A DNA stretch of 64,000 bases, taken from the NCBI RefSeq assembly GCF_041929205.1, contig NZ_JBHFNT010000046.1. One strand, 5' to 3'. The DNA comes from Floridanema evergladense (GTDB lineage: Bacteria; Cyanobacteriota; Cyanobacteriia; Cyanobacteriales; Aerosakkonemataceae). Position numbers and translations under genes: made by a program. Positions 1 to 8,547 of the stretch are shown one piece after another. Below the pieces are notes generated by a model that saw only the letters and a program-made list of their open reading frames with translations, had not been told where the DNA came from and searched no databases. Position 1 is the stretch's first letter, and each line of letters opens with the position of its first letter.

Positions 1-95
1 AAGAGAATTGGGTTAGTCATATTAGATTTTTTTACGCAGATGAATGCAAATGTTGTTTATTTAGGTTTGGGTGGGGATGCAATAAGTTTAGTTTT

Positions 96-168
96 TAACC
101 ACAGATGAACACAGATGAACACAGATAATATAGTTAAATTTTGGTTTGTTTTTGTCCATCTGTGGTTA
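96..168. repeat. Dispersed inverted repeat downstream of the NUDIX gene
   Basis: Perfect 12-bp arms TAACCACAGATG (96-107) and CATCTGTGGTTA (157-168) enclose two further direct copies of an ACAGATGAAC unit. The repeat sits just past the stop of the NUDIX gene. No clear U-tract follows on the minus strand, so terminator function is uncertain. Confidence 0.7.
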
Positions 169-182
169 GATAAATAACGAAA

Positions 183-731
183 TTATTTGAGAAAAGGACG
201 TGCCATAAAGAAGCTAGTTACAGATTTTGCGTCTACTGGTTCGCCGGATAAAATTGCTTTCTCCAATTCTTCGGGAGTGAGGAAAACTGTTTCCATATCT
301 TCGTCCTCATCTTGTTCTGGAGGCTTTTCTAAAGGTTGCAAATCTTGAGCGAGAAAAGCGTAAATTATTTCATCAGAATAGCCGGGGGCGAGGAAAAATT
401 CGCCTAACTTTTGCCATTTATTGGCACGATAACCTGTCTCTTCTTCAATCTCTCGCTGAATCGTAGAAAATGGATCTTCATTAATTTCTATAGTTCCAGC
501 GGGAAACTCTAATAAACGTCCTTGGGCAGCAAAACGATATTGACGTAATAATATTAATTTACCTTCAGGAGTTACGGGAACAGCTAAAGCACCACCAGGA
601 TGACGAATACATTCCCAGTCGCCTTCTACTTTGTTAGGAAGACGTAACCTAGTTACTTCAAAATTGAATTTTCGACCTTGATAAAACAGGCGTTGTTTAA
701 TAATTTCTGGCGGTTCTTTACCTAATGGCAT
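183..731 (-). CDS. NUDIX hydrolase, ADP-ribose pyrophosphatase-like
   Basis: A cytoplasmic NUDIX hydrolase of 182 aa. Residues 79-101 match the NUDIX box GX5EX7REUXEEXGU completely (GTIEINE...REIEEETGY). Just before it, RQYRFAAQGRLLEFPAGT is the pattern usual for ADP-ribose/sugar-nucleotide pyrophosphatases, so hydrolysis of ADP-ribose to AMP and ribose-5-phosphate is the likely reaction; the exact substrate is inferred. It lies 8 bp downstream of folK on the same strand, so the two are probably co-transcribed. ATG start with upstream sequence in the folK-NUDIX gap. Confidence 0.88.
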   Translation of the reverse strand: MPLGKEPPEIIKQRLFYQGRKFNFEVTRLRLPNKVEGDWECIRHPGGALAVPVTPEGKLILLRQYRFAAQGRLLEFPAGTIEINEDPFSTIQREIEEETGYRANKWQKLGEFFLAPGYSDEIIYAFLAQDLQPLEKPPEQDEDEDMETVFLTPEELEKAILSGEPVDAKSVTSFFMARPFLK

Positions 732-739
732 AGTTAATT

Positions 740-1225
740 TCAGATTTTAGTCACACCTGAACAGTCTACCTCTTGCACGAGTTGCTCGATCGCTTTTCCC
801 GATACAGGTTCTCTCCAATTTGGCGCAATTTCTGCCAAAGGTACCAAAACAAACGCCCTTTCTCTCATACAGGGATGAGGTAACGTCAGCTTAGGAGTCT
901 CTAAAATTAGATTATCGAACAATAATAAATCTAAATCTAAAATTCTTGGCCCCCAGCGTTCTTGACGCACCCGACCAAATCTAGCTTCAATGGCTAATAG
1001 CCTGTATAGCAACTCCTGCGGACTCATCTCTACCTTGAGCAAAGCGCACCCATTCAGGTAATCTGGTTGTGGTGGCCCAACAGCTTTAGTATGATACCAG
1101 CTAGACTGAAGCTCTAACCTAATTCCAGGGGTTTGGTCAAGAATTTTCAGGCTAGATTCCAGAATAGCGCGAGAGTCACCCAGATTACTGCCTAGAGCGA
1201 TCGCACTTTGCCCCCATTTTCCCAT
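740..1225 (-). CDS. folK: 6-hydroxymethyl-7,8-dihydropterin pyrophosphokinase
   Basis: FolK (HPPK) transfers pyrophosphate from ATP to 6-hydroxymethyl-dihydropterin in folate synthesis. The 161-aa length is typical of stand-alone HPPK. The N-terminal motif ALGSNLGDS (residues 10-18) binds pterin, and residues 90-101 (RWGPRILDLDLL) fit the HPPK signature with its two metal-binding aspartates. It is first in a two-gene unit with the downstream NUDIX hydrolase. Nothing abnormal seen. Confidence 0.95.
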   Translation of the reverse strand: MGKWGQSAIALGSNLGDSRAILESSLKILDQTPGIRLELQSSWYHTKAVGPPQPDYLNGCALLKVEMSPQELLYRLLAIEARFGRVRQERWGPRILDLDLLLFDNLILETPKLTLPHPCMRERAFVLVPLAEIAPNWREPVSGKAIEQLVQEVDCSGVTKI

Positions 1226-1499
1226 ACACCAAAATTCCCCAATTCGATTATCATAAATTAATTCTTTAGAATGAGCCTTTTAGCGAACCAAGAAGCGTTA
1301 ATTAATAATAAGGCGATTTCCGGCGCTAAATGACTAAACCTACGTACTTTGCTAATTTCTCTTAATAAATAGCTGTACTTTGTAGGTTAAAAATGTTCCC
1401 ATAGTAGTAAAAATAGTTTGCGAAGCTTGCCAGCTTCCCTATCAAGCCGGAACGCTTCCTAGCTAATATAACAAGGTTGCAATAGTTGAGATTAAAAAC

Positions 1500-1931
1500 A
1501 TGGAAACCAAGGAAACGCAACAAACAACCCCCACTGTAGAAGTTACCGTCGATCAAGGTGGCCCGATCATCACCAATACACCTGGTAGCACATCTACCAG
1601 TCCAGTGCAAGAGTATTGGGATATTTTCGTCTCCTATTTGGCTAAATTACCAGATTATCTGGGTGACTTCTTCAGCACCTACCAAAAGCCCTTAATTACC
1701 CTCGGTTTGATTGTAGGCGCTTTTGTCACCGTCAAAGTCACTCTAGCCGTACTTGATGCACTGGATGATATTCCTCTACTCTCGCCTTTCTTTGAATTGG
1801 TGGGTATTGGTTACTCCGGTTGGTTTGTATACCGCTATTTACTCCGCGCCTCAAATCGTAAGGAGTTGGTTGACGAAATCAATGGCTTAAAAAATCAAGT
1901 AGTCGGCGGAAATAAAACACCAAAACTCTAA
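1500..1931 (+). CDS. CAAD-domain (CURT1-like) thylakoid membrane protein
   Basis: A 143-aa protein with an acidic, Thr-rich N-terminus (1-40), an amphipathic segment (about 41-58), two hydrophobic helices (about 65-87 and 99-116) and a C-terminal amphipathic helix rich in charged residues. This architecture and the phrase YQKPLITLGLIVGAFVTVKV are those of the CAAD domain (cyanobacterial aminoacyl-tRNA synthetase appended domain), related to CURT1 proteins that shape thylakoid margins. This is the stand-alone form, not fused to a synthetase. It is followed by a strong hairpin terminator and is likely monocistronic. Confidence 0.85.
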   Translation: METKETQQTTPTVEVTVDQGGPIITNTPGSTSTSPVQEYWDIFVSYLAKLPDYLGDFFSTYQKPLITLGLIVGAFVTVKVTLAVLDALDDIPLLSPFFELVGIGYSGWFVYRYLLRASNRKELVDEINGLKNQVVGGNKTPKL

Positions 1932-1973
1932 TTAGGAATTAACCGCTTTTAGAGTTTTCTTAAATCCAAAACC

Positions 1974-2007
1974 AAAACGTCCGGGAGTTCTCGGACGTTT
2001 TAGTTTT
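1974..2007 (+). terminator. Intrinsic terminator after the CAAD gene
   Basis: Perfect 10-bp stem AAAACGTCCG / CGGACGTTTT (1974-1983 and 1992-2001) with an 8-nt loop, followed by AGTTTT. Confidence 0.85.
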
Positions 2008-2042
2008 ACAGAAATTAACCATGTAGACGAGAACGGATGAGG

Positions 2043-2546
2043 TTACTCTAATCCCACCCCAGTTTTTGCTGAATTTTCTAACTGTTCTTTGCTCAAACTA
2101 CTAACTTTTTGTTCAGAAAGAAGGCTGTGAATACTATCGAGTTGCTTATTGATTTTATCGATATCTCTATAAGCATTTCTTTCACTTAATAGAGATACTA
2201 CGTATTGATTAAAACTGACTTCTTCTCGTTCAGCATTTTCTACTAACTGTTGATGTAAAGAGCGTGGCATTCGGAGTAAAACCCTTCCACTGTACTGATT
2301 TTCTGTCGATGGCAAAGGAATATCATTACCCTGTTCGTAGACAGCTTCAATCCACAACTCACGGGCTTCTTCAATGTTGGACATTGCCTCATCAACTGTT
2401 TCCCCCTGAGTCATGCAACCAGGTAAGTCTTTAATCTCTATTACATATCCCACTTCTGGATCCGAATCGGGGTAAAGGGTAATAGGATATTTAAGACTTA
2501 GGTAAAATTCTAATGATTCCCGCTCAGTTTTCTTCTTCTTCGGCAT
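2043..2546 (-). CDS. hicB: HicB-family antitoxin with C-terminal ribbon-helix-helix domain
   Basis: A 167-aa HicB-type protein. Residues about 15-75 are the partially degraded RNase-H-like HicB fold (SDPEVGYVIEIKDLPGCMTQGETVDEAMSNIEEA). Residues about 87-122 (RVLLRMPRSLHQQLVENAEREEVSFNQYVVSLLS) are an Arc/MetJ-type ribbon-helix-helix DNA-binding segment. A Ser/Glu/Lys-rich tail follows. No small HicA toxin with a double-stranded-RNA-binding fold is visible on either side, so it looks like an orphan antitoxin or a solitary regulator. A near-perfect palindrome lies just upstream of its start and may be its own operator. Confidence 0.82.
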   Translation of the reverse strand: MPKKKKTERESLEFYLSLKYPITLYPDSDPEVGYVIEIKDLPGCMTQGETVDEAMSNIEEARELWIEAVYEQGNDIPLPSTENQYSGRVLLRMPRSLHQQLVENAEREEVSFNQYVVSLLSERNAYRDIDKINKQLDSIHSLLSEQKVSSLSKEQLENSAKTGVGLE

Positions 2547-2560
2547 TCAAATCCTTTTAC

Positions 2561-2578
2561 GATATTATATATAGTATC
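2561..2578 (-). promoter_or_regulatory. Palindromic candidate operator of the HicB gene
   Basis: GATATTATATATAGTATC is an 18-bp palindrome with two symmetric mismatches, beginning 15 bp upstream of the HicB start. It overlaps where the promoter should be (TATA-rich). Autoregulation is inferred from the RHH domain of the adjacent product. Confidence 0.45.
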
Positions 2579-2723
2579 ATATACCAGCAAAAAAACTTGA
2601 ATTGTTAGTTCTCCTTTACACAGCACTTGGCAAGATTGGGAAAATGAGCCTTTGGAGAGAACACTTCTCAGCAGTTCGATCGCAAATTAGTAGATAAAGA
2701 AAAATAGCCAGGAAAAATTTAAA

Positions 2724-3503
2724 ATGAATGCCACAGAAACAACAGGGAAATTACCCGAACTTCCCGAAATGATGACAGAAATGGGTAAACTGGCAGCGCA
2801 AGCTGGAGAAGTGATGGCAAAGGCAGCATCAGAATTTATGACCATCGCCGCTTATAATGCCGATAAAACCGGAAAAGCTGCTATGGAAACAGCGACTATT
2901 CTCAGTGAAGTAGCAGGGAAACAAGGCTATGAGTTGATTGAAAAGAGTACCCAAACTGCTGGGGAAGCGGTTGCTGCTGTTTCGGATAACTGGTTAGTTA
3001 AAAATGTCAGTGGCTTTTTGAAGTTGGATTGGATCTTTGCTGGGGTGGATCGAGTTGACTTGGAAAAAGCAGCAGCAGCTGTGAAAAAATTGCAAGGGGA
3101 ACATCCAGAAGAATCGCCTAGAGAAATCGCTCATCGGATTATAGTCGAAAAATCTACTTATGCTGGTGGTGTTGGTTTGGTTAGCAGTTTTGTCCCAGGA
3201 ATAGCTTTGGCTTTGTTGGCGATCGATCTAGTCGCCACTACTAGACTACAATCCGAAATGATCCTGCAAATTGCCGCTGCTTATGGCTTAAACTTACAAG
3301 AACCCGCACGTAGGGGAGAAGTATTGGCAATTTTTGGCTTGGCGATGGGTGGTAGTAACGCTGTGCGATTGGGTTTAGGTACTTTGCGAAATGTGCCGAT
3401 CGTGGGAGCAGCCATTGGTGCTGGTACGAATACGGCTATGTTATACTCCTTGGGGTTAGCAGCTTGTCAGTTTTACGAAACTAAGCTTAAATCAGCAAAC
3501 TAA
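2724..3503 (+). CDS. EcsC family protein
   Basis: A 259-aa protein whose C-terminal two thirds match the EcsC family: ESPREIAHRIIVEKS followed by a Gly/Ala-rich hydrophobic segment (about 145-172, GGVGLVSSFVPGIALALLAIDLVATTRLQSEMI). A second hydrophobic Gly-rich segment follows (about 197-240). The N-terminal 80 residues are Ala/Thr-rich and probably helical. The function of EcsC proteins in cyanobacteria is not established; the name comes from a Bacillus gene beside an ABC transporter, and no transporter is near here. ATG start after an A-rich leader. Confidence 0.75.
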   Translation: MNATETTGKLPELPEMMTEMGKLAAQAGEVMAKAASEFMTIAAYNADKTGKAAMETATILSEVAGKQGYELIEKSTQTAGEAVAAVSDNWLVKNVSGFLKLDWIFAGVDRVDLEKAAAAVKKLQGEHPEESPREIAHRIIVEKSTYAGGVGLVSSFVPGIALALLAIDLVATTRLQSEMILQIAAAYGLNLQEPARRGEVLAIFGLAMGGSNAVRLGLGTLRNVPIVGAAIGAGTNTAMLYSLGLAACQFYETKLKSAN

Positions 3504-3671
3504 CAGTAAATTCTCAATTAGTTTAATCGCTCCTTAGCTTTTAGAGTTGAGGATTGTTTGCGATCGCGATCGCATCTTGCAACTTGGTGAAATCACAGAG
3601 TAATTTACAAGAATTTTCCATATTGGAAACGATCGTATGTTGAAAAACGGCATCCAGATGAGAAAAGAATC

Positions 3672-3782
3672 ATGAAAATTAAATTAACTATAAAATGGCT
3701 ACTGGAAATAATAGCCTTACAATTTTTAGCCTTAAGCGCAGGTTGGTTACTTTTACTGTATTTTGTTAAATCCAATTGGTGA
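3672..3782 (+). CDS. Small single-span membrane peptide (36 aa), candidate
   Basis: A short open frame from ATG 3672 to TGA encodes a 36-residue peptide with a basic start (MKIKLTIKW) and one continuous hydrophobic stretch of about 22 residues. This is the form of many small cyanobacterial membrane proteins. The upstream GAGAAAAG could serve as a weak ribosome-binding site. It may be chance; no family recognised. Confidence 0.3.
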   Translation: MKIKLTIKWLLEIIALQFLALSAGWLLLLYFVKSNW

Positions 3783-3866
3783 AGAGAAATTGAAATTGCC
3801 CAAATAGCTACCACTTGAAAGATACAAAGGCTATCCTAAGAAGCAACTCCTTTTACTAAAGCAACA

Positions 3867-4625
3867 ATGACTCATAAATTTAACTTGTCCTTGTGTCTGT
3901 TAACGAGTGCAATTTGGGCTAGTACTAGTATCCCCGTTGTTTTTTCCCAAACTCCCCCAGCGACTACTCAACAAGTTCCAGTCACTATCCCTCTTCCCGC
4001 ACCAAGTTATAACAATGCGGCTTTGATTGCACAAGATTTGCCAACCGGGTTTAAAGAAATTCCCCCAGAATTAGCAAAAACAATTCAGACTCAATTTGAA
4101 ATTCTCAGCACTCAATTGTCAAAAGCCGGAATGAAGCCGGAAAAGTACTTTGCATTTGTAGACGAAAAGACTTTGCAAATAGTTGTTGGTTTTACTGGTT
4201 TAATCTCGAATCCGTCAGATCAGGCAAATTTTGATTCGACTGTCAAACAACTGCAACAGCCAGAGTATCAGAAACAAATGATCGATGACATTAAGAAAAA
4301 TATCAAGCCAGATCAAGCATTGAAAATTCTCGAATATGGTATGGTTCCTACTGTAAATAATAGTATTGCTGATACTTCTTCGGGAATGACTGTGGGAATT
4401 GATATGCAGGGGCAACTTTTACAGTTAGATTTAGCCGCTTTTCGGCGCAGTAATGTGGGAGCTTTTACTGCTATTATGTACCGCAAGGGCGATCGACCAA
4501 CTGTAAATTTAGATGATATTGCTCGTAAGTTAGATACTCGCATTGTGCAAACAGCGACGGGAACAATTCCTACTGGTACAACTAATACTCCAATGGCTCC
4601 TTCGGGAACAACTCAAATGAAATAA
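3867..4625 (+). CDS. Secreted protein of unknown function
   Basis: A 252-aa protein beginning with a clear signal peptide (MTHKFNLSLCLLTSAIWASTSIPVVFSQ, cleavage probably near residue 28). A Pro/Thr-rich linker follows, then a globular region (about 55-225) with alternating helices and strands. It ends in a Thr/Pro/Gly-rich tail. I recognise no catalytic motif. Its stop codon is followed immediately by a strong terminator hairpin, so it is probably transcribed alone. Location is periplasm or thylakoid lumen by inference from the signal peptide. Confidence 0.7.
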   Translation: MTHKFNLSLCLLTSAIWASTSIPVVFSQTPPATTQQVPVTIPLPAPSYNNAALIAQDLPTGFKEIPPELAKTIQTQFEILSTQLSKAGMKPEKYFAFVDEKTLQIVVGFTGLISNPSDQANFDSTVKQLQQPEYQKQMIDDIKKNIKPDQALKILEYGMVPTVNNSIADTSSGMTVGIDMQGQLLQLDLAAFRRSNVGAFTAIMYRKGDRPTVNLDDIARKLDTRIVQTATGTIPTGTTNTPMAPSGTTQMK

Positions 4626-4633
4626 TGGTCAAT

Positions 4634-4688
4634 AAAAATAGGTTTATGGCGATCGATACCTATGCCATAAACCTATTTTTCCTATTTT
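4634..4688 (+). terminator. Strong intrinsic terminator, bidirectional shape
   Basis: Perfect 17-bp arms, AAAAATAGGTTTATGGC (4634-4650) and its complement (4664-4680), with a 13-nt loop. The right arm ends in TTTTT and is followed by another T-rich run. It separates the secreted protein gene from the SNase-like gene. It also argues that the latter starts at 4712 and not within the hairpin. Confidence 0.9.
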
Positions 4689-4711
4689 TATTACCAAAAA
4701 CCGAGAAGATT

Positions 4712-5587
4712 ATGTCCTCAATTTACTATCGTTTTATTCGTGGCAAATTTGTAATTGTTGGTAAAGAGCCAGATGGCGATTCGGTAAGATTTGTAGCGGA
4801 TAAACCAGATTTTTACCGAGAGCTTTATCGGTCTTATCGAATTAAACCTTCTCGCAATGATGGCAGCGTACAATTAAGATTAGAAGCTATAGATGCGCCG
4901 GAAACTCATTATGGTAAGTTTGCCCAACCTTTGGGGAAAGAAGCACGCGATCGCTTTTTGCAATGGATTGGTTTTACCGATATTCAATACAAAGGCGATC
5001 GAGTAACTGATTCTAATCCAAAAACAGTATCAGGTGCAATCCTTACCAAAGCTGCTGATGTTAATGGTCGTCCTATTAGTTATCTTATCTTAGAAGATGC
5101 AAATTTTGATGACGGAGAATGGATAAAAGTAGACGAGCAATTATTAGAAAAAACCGCCAATTTTTATCTACTTTCTCAAGGAACTGCTTACTATACAGTT
5201 TACACTTCTACTCCACTGTTACATCGACAGTTTTTTCGGCAAACAGCCAGAAAAGCAGAACAACAAAATTTAGGAGTTTGGGAAAAAGATGCCACTAGTG
5301 AATTTGTTTTAGAAGAATTTGAAGATATTGGCCCGGAAGGACAATTAATTTTACCTAAGCTTTTTCGGCGTTGTATAGATTATTTAAAATCTCAAAGTGA
5401 AGGATTTCGAGGTAATCTACAAGACTGGTTAATTGGTACTTCAGAAATGGTTTCTCGCAATGAAAACGATCGCTTATTAATTAATGATTCTTGGCCTGAA
5501 TTGCGCCTAAGTGACATAATTGAACAACGTAATCGTCGCATTGTATTTACGGCTGATTTGTTGGATATCACATTTTTAGAAAAATGA
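4712..5587 (+). CDS. SNase-fold (thermonuclease-like) protein
   Basis: A protein of 291 aa from ATG 4712; the frame is open from 4625, but that extension would run through the terminator hairpin. The region DGDS...VQLRLEAIDAPETHYGKFAQPLGKEARDRF is the staphylococcal-nuclease (OB-fold) signature, with the conserved Arg of RLEAIDAPE and the catalytic Glu of DAPE. The segment aligned with the second catalytic arginine (RGLAYIY in the classical nuclease) reads SQGTAYYTVY, so that Arg is replaced. The C-terminal 90 residues are an extra domain unlike SNase. The enzyme may be inactive or bind nucleic acid only; that is inference. Confidence 0.7.
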   Translation: MSSIYYRFIRGKFVIVGKEPDGDSVRFVADKPDFYRELYRSYRIKPSRNDGSVQLRLEAIDAPETHYGKFAQPLGKEARDRFLQWIGFTDIQYKGDRVTDSNPKTVSGAILTKAADVNGRPISYLILEDANFDDGEWIKVDEQLLEKTANFYLLSQGTAYYTVYTSTPLLHRQFFRQTARKAEQQNLGVWEKDATSEFVLEEFEDIGPEGQLILPKLFRRCIDYLKSQSEGFRGNLQDWLIGTSEMVSRNENDRLLINDSWPELRLSDIIEQRNRRIVFTADLLDITFLEK

Positions 5588-5668
5588 AGGATTTCTTAAT
5601 AACTGCTCAGGTGAAAAAGCTTTTTTCCAGAGTTACAATAAAGTTATCCGAATTTGGCTAGACCAAAG

Positions 5669-6511
5669 ATGGAATATATTTTTGTGATTTTAATAATTCT
5701 GGCTACTTTAGCTGTTTCGGGTTTAAAATTAGACCGCGAGTATCAACGCGGTGTGATCTTTCGGTTGGGCAGAAGTAAAGGAGTGATGGGGCCAGGAATG
5801 TACTGGATTATCCCCATTATTGACCAAAAAGCCCAAGTAGATATTCGCACCAAAACTGTAGATATTGAACCCCAAGAAACGGTAACATCTGATAGCGTGA
5901 CAATTCGCGTCAATGCAGTGCTTTATTACCGAATTATTGATCCAATGAAAGCCATTACTAAAGTCGAAAATTACCAAATGGCAGTTTATCAAATAGCTTT
6001 GACGACTTTAAGAAATGTGGTGGGTCAAAATATCTTAGATGATGTGTTGCAAAATCGGAATAAGATTAGTAATAAGGTAAAGGAAATAGTTGACGACATC
6101 ACCGAACCTTGGGGAATTGTGATCGAACGAGTGGAAATGAAAGATGTAGAAATTCCCTCAACAATGCAAAGGGCGATGGCGAAGGAAGCGGAAGCTATTC
6201 GGGAAAAACGCGCCCGCATCATTAAAGCGGAGGCGGAAAAAGAAGCATCGATTAAATTAGCAGAAGCTTCCCAAAATATTGCCGCAAATCCCGCAGCTTT
6301 GGAATTACGAAGGCTGCAAATGCTCTCAGAAATTGGGGCAGAAAACAACACAACCACAATTATTATGTTGCCTTCAGATGTAGTGCAAGCTGCTAAGAAT
6401 TTGTCAGCAATTTTGCCCAATAGACATGAACAGGAGGCAAATTCTTTGCAGCCAAAAGAAGTTTTTACATCTGAGAAAGTTGCGGAGGACGACCTCTTAA
6501 ACCCGTCATAA
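5669..6511 (+). CDS. SPFH/band 7 stomatin-like membrane protein (slipin)
   Basis: An N-terminal membrane anchor (MEYIFVILIILATLAVSGL) is followed by the SPFH/band-7 domain (about residues 20-180, REYQRGVIFRLGR, PGMYWIIPIID, RTKTVDIEPQETVTSDSVTI, ALTTLRNVVG). A coiled-coil-prone Ala/Glu/Lys segment follows (about 175-215). This order is typical of bacterial stomatins/slipins, which form membrane-associated oligomers and often work with an NfeD protease; no nfeD gene is adjacent. A TTG at 5654 would add five residues; ATG 5669 is preferred. The 3' end overlaps the convergent monooxygenase gene by 47 bp. Confidence 0.88.
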   Translation: MEYIFVILIILATLAVSGLKLDREYQRGVIFRLGRSKGVMGPGMYWIIPIIDQKAQVDIRTKTVDIEPQETVTSDSVTIRVNAVLYYRIIDPMKAITKVENYQMAVYQIALTTLRNVVGQNILDDVLQNRNKISNKVKEIVDDITEPWGIVIERVEMKDVEIPSTMQRAMAKEAEAIREKRARIIKAEAEKEASIKLAEASQNIAANPAALELRRLQMLSEIGAENNTTTIIMLPSDVVQAAKNLSAILPNRHEQEANSLQPKEVFTSEKVAEDDLLNPS

Positions 6512-7691
6512 GTTGTAGGGCATACTTTTTAATAGGGGTGATGTTGCGTAACATCCATAAACCGAAACGGCGGATAAAAATCAAAGGTAAAAACTGATTA
6601 GAAAATGTTCGGTTTAAGAAATCAGTAAATCCCAAAATTACCCAATTTTCTCGTTTGCGCCAATTTTCGTAACGTTTGAGGACTTGGATGTTACCAATAT
6701 CTTCGCCTTTTTGTTGAGCAGTTTTGAGAATTTGGGCGAGGGCAGCTGCGTCACGAATGCCTAAATTCATGCCTTGTCCGGCGACGGGATGACAACCATG
6801 AGCAGCGTCACCAATTAAAGCTAATCTGGGTAAAGTGTAGCGATCGCTCTGCATTAACTGTACTGGAAAAATGTAGCGATCGCCCAACAATTCCAACTTA
6901 CCAAACTTGCCACCCGTGTAATATTCCAACTTCTGCAAAAACTCGGTTTCATCTAATTCTTGCATAGCTTTAGCATCTGCGTGAGGCCAAGTCCAAACAA
7001 TTTGAAATCTATTATCTGTTAACGGCAAAACTCCCATCGGACCGCTAGGCCAAAAACGCTCGTAAGCTACATTATTGTGAGGTTTTTCTGGTTTAATGGT
7101 AGCTATCAGGCAAGATTGCCAATAACGCCAACCCTGAGTTTTAATTCCCGCAGCTTGACGAATGCGAGATTTTGCCCCATCAGCACCCACAAGTAAGCGA
7201 GTTTTAATTGTTTGCAATTCGCCATTTAAGCGCAATTGAATTTCCACAAAATCTGGTTGATAATCTGCTTTTAATACTTCTGCCGGACAAAGATAGGAAA
7301 CATTCGGACAAGTTTGTAAAAAGTCCTGCAAAGCTGTTAATAAAACACGGTGTTCCGCAGCATATCCGAGTCTATCTGTTGCCAATTCTGGGGGATGAAA
7401 TTGGACGATTTTGGGATAGTCAGCATCAGATAATTGAATTTGCTTAAAACTAGTAATTTGCGGTTCTATTTTGTCCCAAATGCCAATTCCCTGAAAAATA
7501 CGTCCTGAAAGCAGGGAAATGGCGTAAGCGCGTCCTTTGGCGACGGAGACAGACTCGACTTGTGCTTCAATTAACGCCACACTAAGTCCAGAATCTTTTA
7601 AAGCAGCGGCGAGGGTAGCGCCGACAATACCACCACCGACGATTGCTAAGTCGTAGTCTAGTTTAGTTTTAGATGTTGCGTTTAGTGACAT
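6465..7691 (-). CDS. UbiH/Coq6-type FAD-dependent aromatic hydroxylase
   Basis: A protein of 408 aa from ATG 7691 (MSLNATSKTKLDYDLAIVGGGIVG). Motifs of class A flavin monooxygenases are in order: the N-terminal Rossmann GGGIVGA, a central VGADGAKSRIR, and the C-terminal FAD loop GDAAHGCHPVAGQGMNLGIRDA. In cyanobacteria this family is usually annotated as a UbiH-like enzyme; cyanobacteria make plastoquinone, so a quinone-ring or related substrate is plausible but unproven. The frame extends to 7763, but that extension has no family resemblance. It overlaps the band-7 gene tail-to-tail. Confidence 0.85.
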   Translation of the reverse strand: MSLNATSKTKLDYDLAIVGGGIVGATLAAALKDSGLSVALIEAQVESVSVAKGRAYAISLLSGRIFQGIGIWDKIEPQITSFKQIQLSDADYPKIVQFHPPELATDRLGYAAEHRVLLTALQDFLQTCPNVSYLCPAEVLKADYQPDFVEIQLRLNGELQTIKTRLLVGADGAKSRIRQAAGIKTQGWRYWQSCLIATIKPEKPHNNVAYERFWPSGPMGVLPLTDNRFQIVWTWPHADAKAMQELDETEFLQKLEYYTGGKFGKLELLGDRYIFPVQLMQSDRYTLPRLALIGDAAHGCHPVAGQGMNLGIRDAAALAQILKTAQQKGEDIGNIQVLKRYENWRKRENWVILGFTDFLNRTFSNQFLPLIFIRRFGLWMLRNITPIKKYALQLMTGLRGRPPQLSQM

Positions 7692-7798
7692 TCTTAAGTT
7701 AGTTGGTCTTGTGCGATCGATTTTATCTATCTTTATTGTTAAGGTTTGGGCAAATCTTTTCAATATTGGGTTTCTTGGATTGTTGTAACTACTACGAA

Positions 7799-7816
7799 TA
7801 TATCAGATATGATATA
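7799..7816 (+). promoter_or_regulatory. Palindromic candidate operator of the RelE-like/HTH module
   Basis: TATATCA-GATA-TGATATA is a perfect 7-bp inverted repeat with a 4-bp spacer, ending 9 bp upstream of the toxin start. It is A+T rich and overlaps the likely -10 region. Toxin-antitoxin operons are usually autorepressed at such sites; assignment here is inference from position. Confidence 0.5.
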
Positions 7817-7825
7817 AATATCCAC

Positions 7826-8167
7826 ATGGACGAAACTGATAAGCCTTTAGTTTGGTTACACGGGGAGGTCAAAACACCTCCTTTCAGTCAGGAAGCACGA
7901 ATAGAGGCAGGTGTATTGCTCAGACGATTGCAGCAGGGCGAAAACTTAGGACTACCTCACTCAAGACCGATGCCCAGTATAGGGACACATTGCCATGAAC
8001 TACGGATTCGAGACACAGACAAAAATTGGCGAATTATTTATCGCATTGATGAAGATGCAATTCTGATCTTAGAAGTCTTTAACAAAACAACTAGAGCAAC
8101 ACCAACCAGTGTAATTGATACCTGCAAAAAACGAATCAACCAATACAATAAAGATACACAGGATTAA
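7826..8167 (+). CDS. RelE/HigB-like (Gp49 family) toxin
   Basis: A 113-aa protein from ATG 7826. Motifs GVLLRRLQQGENLGLPHSRPMPSIGTHCHELRIRD, NWRIIYRIDEDAILILEVFNKTTR and a C-terminal basic helix (CKKRINQYNKD) are those of the phage-derived Gp49-like/HigB branch of the RelE superfamily. These are ribosome-dependent or free mRNA interferases. The toxin gene comes first and the HTH antitoxin second, as in higBA. The open frame upstream to 7703 lies behind the palindrome and is not part of the family, so it is excluded. Confidence 0.85.
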   Translation: MDETDKPLVWLHGEVKTPPFSQEARIEAGVLLRRLQQGENLGLPHSRPMPSIGTHCHELRIRDTDKNWRIIYRIDEDAILILEVFNKTTRATPTSVIDTCKKRINQYNKDTQD

Positions 8168-8171
8168 GATT

Positions 8172-8486
8172 ATGGAAGAAGCTAAAAGAAAACGTTTAGA
8201 AGAAAAAGGCTGGAAAGTTGGCACTGTTTCCGATTTTTTAAGTCTTACTCCTGAAGAAACTGCACTCATTGAAATTAAGTTGGCTCTGAGTCGTCATTTA
8301 AAAGAACGGAGACAAAAATTAATGACGCAAACAGAATTGGCAGAGAAATTGCACTCAAGTCAACCGCGAATAGCTAAAGCAGAAAATGGTGATGCTTCTG
8401 TTTCTATGGAATTGCTGATTCGGGCAATATTGGCAACAGGTGCCACCCCTCAAGAAATTGGACAAATCATTGCACAAGTTGGTTAA
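8172..8486 (+). CDS. XRE/HTH-domain antitoxin partner
   Basis: A 104-aa protein starting 4 bp after the toxin stop (ATG 8172). Residues about 40-97 form a helix-turn-helix of the XRE/HigA type (LKERRQKLMTQTELAEKLHSSQPRIAKAENGDASVSMELLIRAILATG). The N-terminal 40 residues are the probable toxin-binding part. Short spacing implies translational coupling. Presumed to neutralise the upstream RelE-like toxin and repress the pair at the 7799-7816 palindrome. Confidence 0.85.
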   Translation: MEEAKRKRLEEKGWKVGTVSDFLSLTPEETALIEIKLALSRHLKERRQKLMTQTELAEKLHSSQPRIAKAENGDASVSMELLIRAILATGATPQEIGQIIAQVG

Positions 8487-8547
8487 CGGAATACTAATAA
8501 CAGGCATGGGTAAATAAAGTCTTGAACCAGATCGAAATTAACAAGAA

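Noticed and set aside
4625..4711. Longer N-terminus of the SNase-like protein
   Set aside because: It would be translated from within a 17-bp terminator stem.
6025..6420. 131-codon frame opposite the band-7 gene
   Set aside because: Shadow of a strongly supported gene with no independent evidence.
6465..6511. 47-bp tail-to-tail overlap of band-7 and UbiH genes
   Set aside because: Convergent overlaps of this size are ordinary in bacteria.
7703..7825. Longer N-terminus of the RelE-like toxin
   Set aside because: It lies upstream of the palindromic operator and has no family similarity.
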